Below the pieces are notes generated by a model. It saw only the letters and a list, made by a program, of their open reading frames with translations. It did not search any database and was not told the DNA's origin. A program made the translations under genes and the position numbers. Shown here piece after piece: positions 33,215-45,491 of a DNA stretch of 64,000 nucleotides (positions are counted from its first letter, which is position 1; each line of letters opens with the position of its first letter). The DNA is taken from the NCBI RefSeq assembly GCF_040954645.1, contig NC_092804.1, forward strand, positions 93,380,862 to 93,444,861, given 5' to 3'. The DNA is from Diabrotica undecimpunctata (lineage: Eukaryota > Arthropoda > Insecta > Coleoptera > Chrysomelidae).

Positions 33215-33500
33215 AGTCGAAAAATGAAGAGCAAGAGTTAGATGACCAAGAAGCCGAAATCTTAATGACGAACACAAATATAATCGACTAATCAGACAAT
33301 TAAGATCAGCGCTACATGACGCACGCAATGCCACATTTGAACACTACATTAGTACATTGTCTAAAGAAAATCATTCAGTATGGATACCAACAAAAACACT
33401 TAAAGAGACCTGAACAACACAACCCACAAATTAAGAAAGATGACGTTAGTTGAGGAAGATCAGACCAGGAAAAAATGTCAACATTTTCAGAATACCAGAT
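33215..33500 (+). pseudogene. Jockey-like LINE linker fragment
   Basis: Plus strand: YNRLIRQLRSALHDARNAT, FEHYISTLSKENHSVWIPTK and TLKET, the endonuclease-RT linker typical of Jockey-clade ORF2. It is very well conserved over about 60 codons, then decays. There is no RT core. Confidence 0.65.
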
Positions 33501-34139
33501 AATAATAATCAAGCAATAGAACACTGAAAACTGTACGCCCGTCGTGAATGACATACCATTTTTTAAATAACACTGCACTAAATAATATTGCACTTTTTTA
33601 GTGTATTTATTTCATGTTTCAAGATAATTCTTTTAGGAATATATTTATTTATAACATACGGTCTTATGGTCTTATTACGGCTTTCAGATTATACGACATA
33701 AATGTATCTTGTACCGCACTGCTAATTAAGAATTATGTTTGTAATGCGATAAGAGGTCCGGATATACGAGACACCAGTGACTCATGCCGCACTGATAAAA
33801 ATCCGACAGGAATCTGCATTTCTATAAAAAAAATAGATTAATTTGTTTTGTGTATTAATTTAGTTTAGGTCGAACAAGAGTTGCAGTAAAAGATTTTTCT
33901 AAATATAGAGTGTAAACCATATTTCCAATGCTTTATGAAAGAGAACCAGTTTATAATATTCTGGACGACGTAATAACACCTTATTTTAGAATATTGGTCG
34001 ATGAATTGAAATCATTGTTCAAGAAACGAATTATTCATGTGCAGATGTTTTACTCTAAAAACATGTAAAACTAAAATCTCGATTAAAAAAGTTGCAACCA
34101 GTTACTCTCGATGAAATTTAACCCCATTATTGATTTTAC

Positions 34140-34703
34140 GAGTGATAAAATGGGTCGACAAAAGACCAGTTTTAATCCTTGCAACATTTAAACATAATAG
34201 TTGTATCTTGGTTTAATCAAATAAAAAGAAAAATTATACACAAGTACTAAAACCACAAATTATTCTCGATTATAACTTGGTGAAAAAGAGTGTTGATTTT
34301 AGTGATCAAGTGGCTTCTTACCAAAGCCCAATACGCAAAATTCTGAAGTGGTACCGGAAAGTGGCAATGGAATTAATATTTAATACCGCAGTAGTCAATG
34401 CTTAGTTGCTAAATAATAGAAAACGCGACAACCTATCCTTGAGTTCAGACTGGAGTTCGCGAAGGCATTTACAAATAAAGAAATGTTGTAACCCTCATGA
34501 CCAGTTACACCCAAAAATACCATCTAAGGCAAAGCGATGTAGATAATACAAAGAGAAGAAAGTGTACAAGATGTTACAAAGTTTTAAGAAGAAGCATGAC
34601 TAGTAGAAAGGACGATAGAAAAGTTAAAAAAGTTAAAACATACTCTGAAGAATGTGATGGCAAAACTGAAATATATGTGGTGTGCTTCAATGAAGCACAT
34701 TAA
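34140..34703 (+). pseudogene. piggyBac-like transposase, C-terminal half
   Basis: Blocks in order: WVDKRPVLILATFKHNSC, then QIILDYNLVKKSVDFSDQVA (containing the third catalytic Asp region), SPIRKILKWYRKVAMELIF, and, after several stops, KRRKCTRCYKVLRRSMTSRK and VVCFNEAH with the Cys-rich tail. It is decayed. It is followed, not preceded, by an N-terminal piece (34875). Confidence 0.75.
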
Positions 34704-34874
34704 AAAACAATTTTACTTATACAGGAACTATTATTGAGTAAAAACGTATTGTGGCTCGTTTAAACGTACTAAAAGTGGCCTTATAGTATTGGAAGTCGTA
34801 AGTTGATAGTTTCCAGTAGAACGTTTTTATTGTTAATTACCTCCGTAAAAGTGAATTATAGTATTTATAAAGAA

Positions 34875-35215
34875 ATGAATGTAAATAATATGCCTTCGAC
34901 ATCTAAAAAAGGTAGATGTGAACATAAACGTAGATTGACCACTGCTGAATTACAATCATTGTTAGAAGCATCGGGCGAGGACGATGTGGATTGGTGTAAG
35001 TGACTGACAAAATACTTGCACAAAGTCGTTCAGAAAAATCGAGGATTGCGTTTTGGAAAGAGACAACACAAACAGAATTTAAGAATTTTCTCGAGCTTAT
35101 GTTCCATATGGGGACAATTAAAATGAACCGTCTGCATGACTACTGGAAAAGTATAGGTAACTATAATAGTGTTGACTTGACTAGACAATTGTTCATAGCC
35201 CATATGAAGAAATAA
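34875..35215 (+). pseudogene. piggyBac-like transposase, N-terminal piece
   Basis: ATG at 34875 opens MNVNNMPSTSKKGRCEHKRR and LTTAELQSLLEASGEDDVDW. After a TGA the sequence continues SRIAFWKETTQTEFKNFLEL and FHMGTIKMNRLHDYWKS, the start of the conserved piggyBac core. No catalytic Asp is included before it breaks at about 35215. Confidence 0.7.
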
Positions 35216-36542
35216 CCGAATTCTCACTTGTCAAAGAAACTAAAAAAACCTTAAGTGGTCTAAAAACTAAAAAGTCCCCTATTCAAACTGGTTTTTAATA
35301 AAAAATTTAATAATATGTTAAAAGTTTTTTTAATATACCCTAAAACTGAAAGCGCAAAGAATCGATTGCAAGTTACAAAATACTTATAGTCATACGAGTT
35401 TGGACAAGTACAGTTGTTTAAATAATTGCTTTCTGTGATAAACAAATTGAATAAATTGTAAAATATTTTTTGATCTGCTTGATATTTAGCACACTTTAAT
35501 AACTCATCAATTGCCATGATTTCAAGTAGCTATATTATCTGTCGTTAGTCACAAAACAAAGTTATTAACATTTATAAAACATATAATATCTTAGAGTTTA
35601 TGGTTTTTTGGAATTATCTCAATTATTTATGTATTTAAATTTGGCATTTCTCTACATAGAAAACTTTTTATGGTCTACAACTTTTATTTAAATTATTTTT
35701 CTTTAGAATGTATACAAAACGTTTTATAAGCAAAATCAACTGTACGTCTTTACGAATTTTTCGTCGGCTACCCCTCATACTATTTAGAATTTAAATTTCT
35801 GTAAGATTTTTTAAAACTATTTAGCGAGGTTCCGTTAACTACTTTCTTATGGCATGGTCAAAGTCAAATATTATTTTTTTATGTGATTATGCCACAATTA
35901 TTGGTCGATATTGAGATGAAAATTACATTTTTAATTAACTAATATTTAACGATACGATTTCCAATATTTAACCTTGTTTATTGTACAAATTATGTAAAAA
36001 TGTGTATACACATTTTGTACAAAAAACGTTTTTTGAGAACGATTTCCTGAATTGAAATCAAAATGTTAAACATTAAATAATTAAAAATGTGATTCTCCTC
36101 CCAATCACAACCAATATTTTTGACCTAATCCCATAAAAATCTAATATTTATCTTAAACTATTCACTGATAGCTTCGATTAAACAGCTTGGAAATTGAAAT
36201 ATGTAAAATATTCCTCTACACAACTCTCTGGGAAAAAATATCTAAATTGAATAAATATAACAACTGAACGTTGATATAAAAAAACTAGTTGGTTGACCCC
36301 AGCCGGTCGGCAGGTAGTTTCAATGGCTTTAAAATGATACCAAATACAGTAATTTTACCTCCCAATGTTAAAATGATGGTTTGATGTAAAAAATTTAATT
36401 TATACAAAAAATCGGATTATTGAAAAACCGACAACGGTGTCAAGCCTACAAAGGTGCACTAAACGAACATACACGACTTATAAATAGAAAATGATAGCAT
36501 TTCTTGGTGATTCTAAATGACTGCAACGTGAAAAGAGCTTAA

Positions 36543-36545
<3 letters not shown>
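35216..36545. other. Long AT-rich stretch without recognised genes
   Basis: No coding supported. An imperfect palindrome with TTTTGTACAAA-like arms around GTGTATACAC occupies about 35980-36025. A few GC-richer bases near 36295 (ACCCCAGCCGGTCGGCAGG) are isolated. Confidence 0.35.

Positions 36546-36638
<93 letters not shown>
36546..36638. repeat. (TA)n microsatellite
   Basis: About 46 TA units, the longest of six in this window. It forms the 3' border of a minus-strand LINE. Confidence 0.95.
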
Positions 36639-36640
<2 letters not shown>

Positions 36641-37660
36641 CTCAGTCTCATAGGACAATCTGCAATCGTCCCTAAACCCAAGGCATGCAAGAACTCTTAT
36701 AGCCTTACGTTGCAAGCCAAAGACTCTCGGCATTCCCACCGAATGCCCCCAGGCCAAGATTGCATATGTCAGATGAGAGTGAAAAATTGCATAATAAGCT
36801 GTTCGAAGACCTTGTGTGAAACGCCCGATGCTAGATTTCTGAGCACATATAAGTTCTTTCGATAGATTTTTGCTTAGTCAATATGTTGACCCCATTGAAG
36901 CTTGGGGTCTAGATGTACTCCAAGGAACTTCACACTTGTCACATTTGCATTTTCAGCCTGTTGGTCTTTGCTTCATTAAGCAGGAGCCTATTAACACAGA
37001 ACCACTCTTTAGTATCAGACAATGCAGACCTGGAACCCCTATGGGAGTCCTCAAGTGTGTCAACTGAGAAGGAGACTGTGGTGTCATCAGCAAAGAGTGT
37101 GTATGTAGCGTTTGATTCAATGCTTGTAAGGTCATTAATATATATTAGAAATAGTATGGGTCCAAGGGCTTAACCCTGAGGAACACCAATATTAACAACA
37201 CTCTCCCCTGACAGCACCTCAGACACCCTTACAGATTGTACCCTGTTCTCGAGGTATGATTGGATCAACTTGACACTCTGTGGACAAAAGTTGTACCTCT
37301 GTAGTTTTTTCAGGAATATCTCATGGTCCATACAATCAAATGCCTTACTCAAGCCACAAAACGCAACATTGTTGAATTGCATTGTATGAAAGGATTCCAA
37401 GATGCAGAACACTAGGTAACGAATGCCAAAAGTTGTGCTCCTTTTCTTCCTGAAACCGAACTGTGATCCTGAAAAATAATTGTGACTTTAGAAAAAGTTT
37501 GTTCTTTGCAAAGCCATGGCCTTTTCTACTATTTTAGAGACGACTGGGAGCAATGCAACAGGCTTATAGTTCTCAGGGACGTCAATTTCCCCTGTTTTAA
37601 ATATGGGTGTTTATAATAGCCCTTTGTAGAACTTAGGGAAATGTATTCTCTTTAAAGTAT
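36639..37660 (-). pseudogene. CR1/Jockey-like LINE reverse-transcriptase part
   Basis: The minus strand is open at 37412-37170: NNVAFCGLSKAFDCMDHEIF (first Asp), KLIQSYLENRVQSVRVSE and VNIGVPQG. It continues frame-shifted through LTSIESNATYTLFADDTT (catalytic FADD, about 37110), WFCVNRLLLNEAKTN and LQCKVRL-type C-terminal sequence down to the (TA)n tract. The 5' part is weak (37413-37660). It is broken by frameshifts but keeps the catalytic motifs. Confidence 0.75.
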
Positions 37661-38280
37661 TACTTTATTGAGTGTGTAAGAGGGCTTATGATAATATTTT
37701 TTATCATCTTAATAATGCTAACACTTAAGCCATATACGGTGTGGAAACCACACAACCTAAAATTGTTTGTGTCCTTATTATAGAAAATAATAAAAAACTC
37801 TGGGACACGTTAACTTTTAAATTTAAATGGGCGCTTTTTAAGCATAAATTTATATGTACAGGGTGATCCTCCCCGCAAGTCTGGTATAGTCCATAATCCT
37901 TATTTTTAATGAAACACCCTGTATATTTTTATGTTTTTAAAAGATTCTTAACAGCCCGATTTCAACGAACTATATCATGTAGGGTATGAATAATACAAGG
38001 TGAAACTTTGAAATTAAAAATTTATCATGTGTTATGGCATTATTTTAAATTAGCTAAATACAGACAATACACTTCTACTCTCAGTGTCAGTATATTAGGG
38101 AAAATTTCTGTTTAGTAACCATGTTAACATTTTCTGTCATGAATAGGTAAAAACTGTCTAGATAGTCTGCTAATTAAATTAAATCGGTAAATAATGCGGA
38201 TTATTATCAATCAGTGTGTTGACCTTTTACATTAAAATAATAAATTCCTAATTAAAAGCTAATTTCTTGCAGAAATAAAA
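37661..38280. other. Likely 5' flank of the mariner-like element; short inverted repeat
   Basis: TACAGGGTG (37857) and CACCCTGTA (about 37916-37924) form a 68-bp inverted pair. TACAGGGTG-type termini are common in insect mariner-like elements, so this may be the left terminus for the transposase starting at 38281. No coding is seen. Confidence 0.4.
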
Positions 38281-38905
38281 ATGAAATATTTAACTGAGAC
38301 CCACTGAATTGAGATTTTAATGATGATCAGTTACGGGGAGAATTGTAGAAGTCAAGTTCAAGTAGCAAACTTATTTAATCAGAGGTATCCTCAGTTGCCT
38401 AATGGACATGTCAAACCATTAAAAAGAAAATCGAACTTCATTAAATGAGGTGAAAGTGGATATTTTGTTAAGTGTCGCAGAGAATCCAATGTCAAGTTCA
38501 CGTCAAAATAATGTGGGTCACACAACTGTCCTAAGGTGTCTCCATGTGCAGGAGCTAACAGAAAATGATCCAGATCGTAGAATGGATTTCTGCAAAAGAA
38601 TGATGGATAAAATTAACAAAAATGAAATAGCTCTTGACACGATTCTTTTTTCTGATGAATCAACATTTACATTGAACGGAGAGGTAAACCGACAAAACTG
38701 TAGATATTGGTCAGCGGAGAATCCTCATTGGATGCATGAGACACACACTCAGTATCCTCAAAAGTTGAATGTTTGGGCAGGTATTATATTAAATCATATT
38801 ATTGGTCCTATATTTATAGATGGTAATTTGACAGCGGAAAAATATTTCAGCATGCTAAGAGACGATGTTCTTCCTCCGTTGGCTAACTTATATCCAAATC
38901 CAATA
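38281..38905 (+). pseudogene. Mariner/Tc1-like transposase, 3'-truncated
   Basis: The N-terminal HTH region reads IEILMMISYGENCRSQVQVANLF and NQRYPQLPNGHV. The next piece has VQELTENDPDRRMDFCKRMMD and DTILFSDESTFTLNGEVNRQ (first Asp), followed by CRYWSAENPHWMHETHTQY and NVWAGIILNHIIGP. It ends at LPPLANLYPNPID, where an R1-like LINE starts. The rest of the catalytic core (second Asp and third acidic residue) is lost. Frame breaks near 38425-38450 confirm it is dead. Confidence 0.75.
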
Positions 38906-39316
38906 GATCCGACCCTCCTTCCAGGGCTGTGAAATGACCTCGACGTGATGGAAGGCCAAGTAACTGGTCTTGGTCCCTACAAATGTGAGGGGAGCACGAC
39001 CAGTGAAACCAAGACAGCCCAGATAGAGTGCGGCGTAGGAGCACCGGGTGGGCGCCGGACTCCGCCGCCGGACGCTGAAAGGCGCAGCAACCGTTCCCAA
39101 GTGCTGCGCCTTCCTCCCACTCCTTATCTTTTCACACCCAAACAAACGTAAGCTAAGGCGTGAGAAACCGTGCTGAGGGATGGATGGCCACACGTAACGT
39201 GGTCACGAACAGTTCCCTTGGAGAAACGGGCGAAACCCCATTGAAATAAGCCTTATTCCCACACGCGGGGCTCTGTGGGAATGGACCGTACTTTCCTAGC
39301 TACTCGTGGGATTTAG
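38906..39316 (+). other. GC-rich 5' UTR of R1-like LINE
   Basis: Marked rise in GC compared with the surroundings, no frame. It joins the truncated mariner at about 38905 and leads to the ORF1 start at 39317. LINE 5' UTRs often hold internal promoters; none can be pinpointed here. Confidence 0.5.
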
Positions 39317-40976
39317 ATGAATCGAATAACACAAACAAATACAAAAAGAAACGAAGACAATAGTTGCAGAGGTGTAAGGAAGAGGGTAAACACCCTCCTG
39401 GACCTACCTCTAAAAATTACGGGGACAAAAAGGAAAAATGATCCAACAGAGGCAAATGAAATATATATAAAAAAAAAGAATGCTGTGAATACTTCACTAT
39501 TATGGAAGGGCTGGAGACTTATCAAACACTAGTACATGAACTCACCAGATTAATGGCGGAGGTTCCCAATACCCATAAAGGCATAAAAGAGGTAGCGGCA
39601 ACATTGGAAAAACCTCTAAAACATTTGAAAAAGACTTTGTAATAGAGTGGTTGAAGAAGCGCAGATACGAGCCAGTTGAAAAGAGGATGATGGAAGCTGA
39701 CACCCAGACCGACCCATGGCATGTAGGTCCGACAAGAAAAATAACAAACATAGAAAAAATCAAGACCTTTGAAGACTGGGAGGCCATAGTGGGTCACGAG
39801 TGGGAGGAAAAAGTTTTTAATAACACCAAAGTAGTCATCGGAAATCCGATCGAAACAGGCAACAATGTTACGAAGGTGGTCCTAGTTGAGCCAAAGGATG
39901 TGTCCATGAACAACAGCACCCAAAGACTGTACAGGGATAGATACCCAGAACTGTCTGGTCTAGAGGACCCATACGAGGTCCTAGTACAGTCAACCATAAT
40001 AAGAAATAAGGAGACACAGACTAAAAAGATTATAAAAATCAAGCCAACAGGGGACCGGAAAAATCTTTGGGAAAACCTCATCAAGGTAAAAGAAGAGATG
40101 TGTCTGGGAGGTAAAGTGGCGTTACACCACGTCAGCTACCTCACCGTCGGTGACCTCAGGAAGATGTGTGAGGTCTTCTTTCAAAAGACTGAAACGGAGG
40201 TGCTAGTCTACACAACAACACAACGTAAAGAACGTCCCACGTATGGTATGATAGTCTCCAAAATAGATGGAGATTATAATCAGATCCTGCAAACGGTAAA
40301 AACGGCCGTTAAGACGACTGGAGCCACGGAAGCAGTCAGATCGATGAGGAGTACCAAAGATGGTAGGCTTCTCATCACCCTAGGAAAGGACCAGGCGGCC
40401 CTAAACAAAATTAAGACAGCATTAAATAAAAAGGAGGACGGTTTAAGGGCCTTACAGTTAGCGGATGAAGGAAAGAACTTAACCCTACACATTAGGGGTA
40501 TGTCAGCGGATGCCACGAAAGAGGAAATAATAGAGGCCTTCAATGAACAAGTCGGCAAATGGGAGGACACATACAAAATAGGCGCGCTAAGAGGAGACAC
40601 CCAGGCAATCACACTGGTAGTTCCTGTGAGGGTGGCGGAAGTTATCCTCGGGAGAGGGTACATCAGAGTGGGTATAGTCAGATGCCAGGTAGAAAGACGT
40701 TTGAGAGTTATCAGATGCAGTAAGTGTTGGGCCTATAGCCATGAAACAGCGAGCTGCAGAGGACCAGATCGCAGCGACATGTGCTATCGCTGTGGAGGGA
40801 AAAATCATGGCATAAAAGAATGCGAGGGAAAACTTTGGTGTGTCCTGTGTAAAGCAGAACACAGAACAGGAAGCATGGATTGTCCAGAATTTCGGGAAGC
40901 TCTGAAAAAGGCTAGAGATGCAGAAAGGCAGGGGACCAAGTTACATCTACCTCCCCCCCCCCTAGTATACCCGTAA
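39317..40976 (+). pseudogene. R1-like LINE ORF1 (gag-like, three zinc knuckles), frameshifted near its start
   Basis: The start region MNRITQTNTKRNEDNSC is followed by frame changes at about 39510 and 39620, then 441 codons stay open to 40976. That part holds an acidic/basic region and a helical domain (LTLHIRGMSADATKEEI). Three knuckles follow: CSKCWAYSHETASC (C-x2-C-x4-H-x4-C), CYRCGGKNHGIKEC (same spacing), and CVLCKAEHRTGSMDC (C-x2-C-x3-H-x6-C). R1-clade ORF1 proteins bind element RNA through such knuckles. A second, diverged copy of the knuckle region lies at 5.3 kb. Confidence 0.8.
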
Positions 40977-41085
40977 AAACAAACGTGCAGGTACCTACCG
41001 AAGTAGTCGAGGTCTTCGAAGATCCTCTTATGATGGAGTTTTCAAAAGTCTGCGACGAAGCAAGCATGTCGAAGCATGTCGTCAA

Positions 41086-43143
41086 ATATTACTAGAGGGC
41101 GTTACAGACAACACACGGAAAATATAATCGATACGTCGCAGAGGGAGAAACATTTTCTAGTAGCCGGAGACATAAACGCAAAATCCATTCTATGGGGATC
41201 CCCCCGAAATGACGAGAGGGGTGAAATTTGAAATGAGTGGATCTCCGCAGCGGACCTTATAGTGTTAAACAATGGAAAACCAACCTTTGTGAGAGGTACA
41301 TCGAAAAGTCACATAGATGTCACCATAGCTAGCAATGGTGTTGCCAATAAGATCAGGGATTGGGATGTACTGGATGAGAACCTTTTCACCTTCCATCGGT
41401 ACATCACGTACGAAATTGGTACCAAGGTCAGGAAATATGCCAGGAAGAGAACAATATTCGATAAAGAAAAATTTAAAAGAGAAATAAATAACCTACAAGA
41501 AGAAACTACCGACTTTAATGAGTTACGAGAAAATATCATAAACGCACATAGAAGTACCATAAATAGGCACACCACATATACAGTACCTTACTGGTGGAAT
41601 GACCAGATCCAAAATAAGCGAGAGGAATGCTTAAGACACAGGCGTATAGCACAAAGACACAGGAACCAAGAAGAACATAAGGAGGCATATAAGAGCGCCA
41701 AAAAAGAATTAAGTATTGAAATTAAAACTACCGAAGAGATTATACAAGCAGCAGAAAGTATAAAGGCAGGAAAAGCACCAGGCCCGGATAAAGTAACACC
41801 AGAAGCAATAAAACTGGTAGTAAAAGAGAAACCCGAACTGATGCGCAGAATATTCAATGAACTGTTGAATACGCAAGAGTTCCCAGATAAACTGAAATTG
41901 GCGAGACTCGTATTATTACCAAAACCCGGATGAAGCCAATTCATATAGACCTCTGTGCCTACTAGATTGCATAGGAAAGTTCTATGAAAGCCTTATAAAG
42001 AAACGTCTTGAAGAAGAGCTCGAAGTGCTGGGGAAAATTTCAGATAGACAGTACGGTTTTAGAAAAGCCAGATCGGCTATAAATGCGGTGAAGAAGATCT
42101 CTGACACGGTAAAAAGATCGGAAAAAAGATGGGCCATTCTCGTGATGTTCGACGTGAAGAACGCCTTCAACTCTGCAAATTGGCATCACATACTAACGAA
42201 GCTCGAAGAAGCAAGACTGTCAGAATACATTATAAATAAATACCTGACAAACAGATACTTAAACATAGCACATAATGCAGACATGAAACTCTCATCAGGA
42301 GTACCGCAAGGGTCCGTCATGGGACCTACCCTATGGAATGTACTGTACAACGGGGTATTAGAAATAGACTATGGTCAGGACACCTACGCCATAGCATATG
42401 CAGACGACCTTGCAATCCTAATAGAAGCTAACTTAAATGGGGATATTGAAGATAAAGTGACAAGTTGTTACAGAAAAGTCAACAGGTGGATGATAGAGAA
42501 TGACCTAGAGTTGGCAAGTAGCAAAACAGATATAGTAGTACTAAAGGGACCAAGACAGAGACCAACTTTGAGTTTTGATTTAAATGGTAGTATTATAGAA
42601 CCGAGAAACTGTGCTAAATATCTGGGCATACACCTTGATTCGAGTTTGCGATACACGAAACACCTTATAAATGTAGTTCAGAAGGCTGAACAGAGAATCG
42701 CTGCTATGACAAAGATCATGCCAAATATAGGTGGACCAAGTACCTATAAAAGAAAAATGTATCTCCAGGTAGTACAATCCACCCTCCTATATGGGGCACC
42801 TGTATGGCTTGAAGTGTTGAGTTTCAAAAAATATAAGGAATTATTAACAAGAGCTCAAAGAAAACCCCTATTGAAAGTAGTAAGTGCGTACCGGACTACA
42901 TCAACGATAGCCCTACAGGTGATTGCAGGTACGCCCCCCATCCACCTCCTAGCGAAGGAACGTAAGATCATTTACGACAGTGTAAACGGCCACCTAATAG
43001 GGGTCAAAGCAGAGGTAAGAGAACAAATGCTAAACGAATGGCAACAAGAATGGGAGACACAGACAGAAAAAGCACAGTGGACGAAGAAACTAATTCCAGA
43101 CGTGAAACAGTGGTATCCACATGGTTTTTGGAGGATTTCTTGA
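41086..43143 (+). pseudogene. R1-like LINE ORF2 (endonuclease end and reverse transcriptase)
   Basis: The endonuclease C-terminal part remains: FLVAGDINAKSILWGSPRND and FVRGTSKSHIDVTIAS. Its N-terminal half is deleted. The RT begins with AGKAPGPDKVTPEAIKLV. A frame break follows LLPKPG (about 41932). RT continues with SYRPLCLLDCIGKFYESL, DRQYGFRKARSAINAV, VMFDVKNAFNSANWHHIL (first Asp), GVPQGSVMGPTLWNVLYN, IAYADDLAILIEANL (catalytic YADD) and NCAKYLGIHLDSSL. The last 370-codon run is unbroken to 43143. The 3' end of the element is missing: the next sequence belongs to another LINE. Confidence 0.85.
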
Positions 43144-43484
43144 AGTCAAGATTACTCTGTCAAATAAAGATTCGAAAGACAAAAAAACTAACACAGGCAA
43201 GAGCTAGGGGAAAAGGATACACAGTTGAATTAGAGGACGATATTGAAACTGTAGAAAGTTTCACATATCTGGGAGTTACATTAAACATGGATGGAACAGA
43301 AGAACCAGAAATTCAAAGAAGAATAGTAAAGGGGAAAAAAGCTAAAGCTTACTTTTCACTTGCCCATGTGTTCTGCTCCAAAAACACACACTGGAGATCG
43401 AAAATCATGGACTACAAAGCTATTATCAGACCAATAGTATGTTATGGATGGGGTTCAAATGGGGTAGTGATGCATAAAATATGA
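43144..43484 (+). pseudogene. RTE-like LINE, post-RT fragment
   Basis: VESFTYLGVTLNMDGTEEP, EIQRRIVKGKKAKAYFSL and IIRPIVCYGWGS are the typical block after the RT catalytic motif in RTE-like LINEs. It starts in an open frame that overlaps the R1-like stop, so the two elements were joined by truncation. Confidence 0.65.
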
Positions 43485-45175
43485 CGCTGCATCCTGTTAG
43501 CGTCACTAGCCTCTCCTACTCAATTCCAACTCTTACCTCCACGCGGTGAACCCTGGTAACCTGAGCAACTCTGTGGAAGATTGTGGTAACTAACCCCAGT
43601 GGGAAGCAGAGTCAGGGCAAACGAGAGTGGGAGAAATGGTCCTTCGAAGATTAGGGGGTTGGGCAAAAGGTTAACGACCTCTTCCCTTAAAAAAACTCAT
43701 TGTTATGAAAGCACAAAGTGGAAAAGCCGGACTTTTTAATTCACGACGACCTAGCAAATGACAATGGAATAACGATTTACGAATATGCACATGGAATGTA
43801 CGAACCCTTTATGCCCCAGGTGCTCTTAGACTGCTAACACAAGAGCTTGATAAAATGAAAGCCGATGTAGTAGCGATTCAAGAGATGAGATAGACTGGTT
43901 CAGGAATTATCGAGAAAAGAGACTACAATATATACTATAGCGAACATAGCACCCGACACGAGTTTGGCAGTGGTTTTCTAGTCAGTAAAAAAAGAAAAGC
44001 AATTAGTCCTTAACTTTAAACCCATAAACAACAAAATATGTTATCTACGTCTAAAAGGAAAATTCTTTAATTATAGCTTACTTAGTGTACACGCACCTAC
44101 GGAAGAAAAGGAGGATAATGAAAAAGATGAATTCTATGACACCTTAGACAAAGAATATGATCGATGTCCACGTCATGACGTGAAAATCATTGCTGGGGAC
44201 CTTAATGCAAAAACTGGCAAAGAGCAATTTTTCCAGCCAACTATAGGACGTGAGAGCTTACATGAAGAGTCAAATGATAACGGGTTGAGACTAATAAACT
44301 TTGCAAGTACTAAAAACATGATAGTAGGAGGAACAAGATTTCCCCATAAAATGATACACAAAGGAACATGGAAATCCCCTGATAACGAAACCATTAACCA
44401 GATAGATCACATCCTGATAGATGCAAGGCACTCTTCCGATCTCATAGACGTCAGAAGCTACCGAGTACCGAGGCCCAAACATTGACAGTGACCACTTTCT
44501 TGTAATGGCAAAAATCAGAGGAAGAATATCAAACCTAAAGAAAGATAAACACACGAAACAAGACAGAATTAATGTTGATAATCTGCGCATTGAAACCGTT
44601 GCGAGAGAGTATAGGAGACAAATGGACGAGGAAATGGAGAGCCTGGAGAGGTGGGGGAAAATGTAGAGGAACTGCGGACAAAATGTAAAAACATAATAAC
44701 TGAGAAAGCAACAAAAATATTGGGGAAAACCAAACCAGTTAAAGAAAACAAATGGTTTGACAAGGAGTGCCAAGAAGCAACAGATAACAAAAACAGGGCA
44801 TACCTAAAGACAAATCAAGTTGGATGCACAAGAAGAGCAAAGGAAGAATACCGGACCCTAAGAAGAGAAGAAAAACGATTACATAGGAGAAAAAAAAAGA
44901 CAATTTGAGCAAAAGCAGTTGGAAAGCACAGAACGGCTAAGAAATCAAAATGAAACTCGAAAGTTCTCCTGAAATCTAAACCAAATGCGCAAAGAGTTTA
45001 AGCCAAGAATAAGGAGCTGTAAGGATGTAGAAGGAAACATCCTAAATGATACGGCCTCAATCCTAAACAGATGGGTTGAATTTTTCGATGCAAAATTTAA
45101 TGGCCATCATATCGAAGAAGCAGATAACACCCTAGCAAATCGAAATGATTGGAATCCTTTCAACCCAAAAAACTG
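43485..45175 (+). pseudogene. RTE-like LINE 5' half: leader, endonuclease and linker
   Basis: A GC-richer leader (about 43485-43780) precedes the apurinic-type endonuclease: TWNVRTLYAPGALRLLTQEL, MKADVVAIQEMR, then EFGSGFLVSKK, KIIAGDLNAKTGKEQFF, INQIDHILIDARHSSDLI. The linker shows NKWFDKECQEATDNKNRAYL and AKEEYRTLRREEKRLHRR, and WVEFFDAKFNGHHIEEA at its end. Several frame breaks occur. It stops at about 45175 before the RT. With the fragment at 43144 it forms a 3'-then-5' order, i.e. two pieces head to tail. Confidence 0.75.
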
Positions 45176-45491
45176 TATTCTAATTATATGGTAAATTGAT
45201 GTGCTCCATAAATGTGTGTTGTTTTATGGTTTAAACTGGTCAAAAATTTCTAATTTTTTGGCAAGTTAAAATTGAAATTGTGTATAAGTAAATTTCTAGA
45301 AAATTTTAAGTGTAACTAGCTGTTTAATTGAATAACTTTGATGTTGAATCCTTTCTTTACTACAAAAAGTTGATGAATAAAATTAAATAGTGACAATAAA
45401 AACTTAATTTGCTGATAAGGCTACGTGGTTCCGAGATTATGATTATAGTCCAGGAAGTTTTCTATATTTGTTCTATATTTTAATAAATAAA
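45176..45491 (+). other. Probable 5' UTR of CR1/Jockey-like LINE
   Basis: AT-rich, no frame. It joins directly to the ORF1 start at 45492. Confidence 0.35.

Noticed and set aside
35260..35517. An 85-codon minus-strand gene in the AT-rich gap
   Set aside because: Composition is that of AT-rich noncoding DNA; no homologous pattern or splice context.
36478..36757. Minus-strand proteins with long Ile-Tyr runs
   Set aside because: These are translations of the (TA)n microsatellite joined to the end of a LINE.
37857..37924. A complete 68-bp MITE
   Set aside because: Only 9-bp arms and no duplication; more likely the left terminus region of the mariner-like element that follows.
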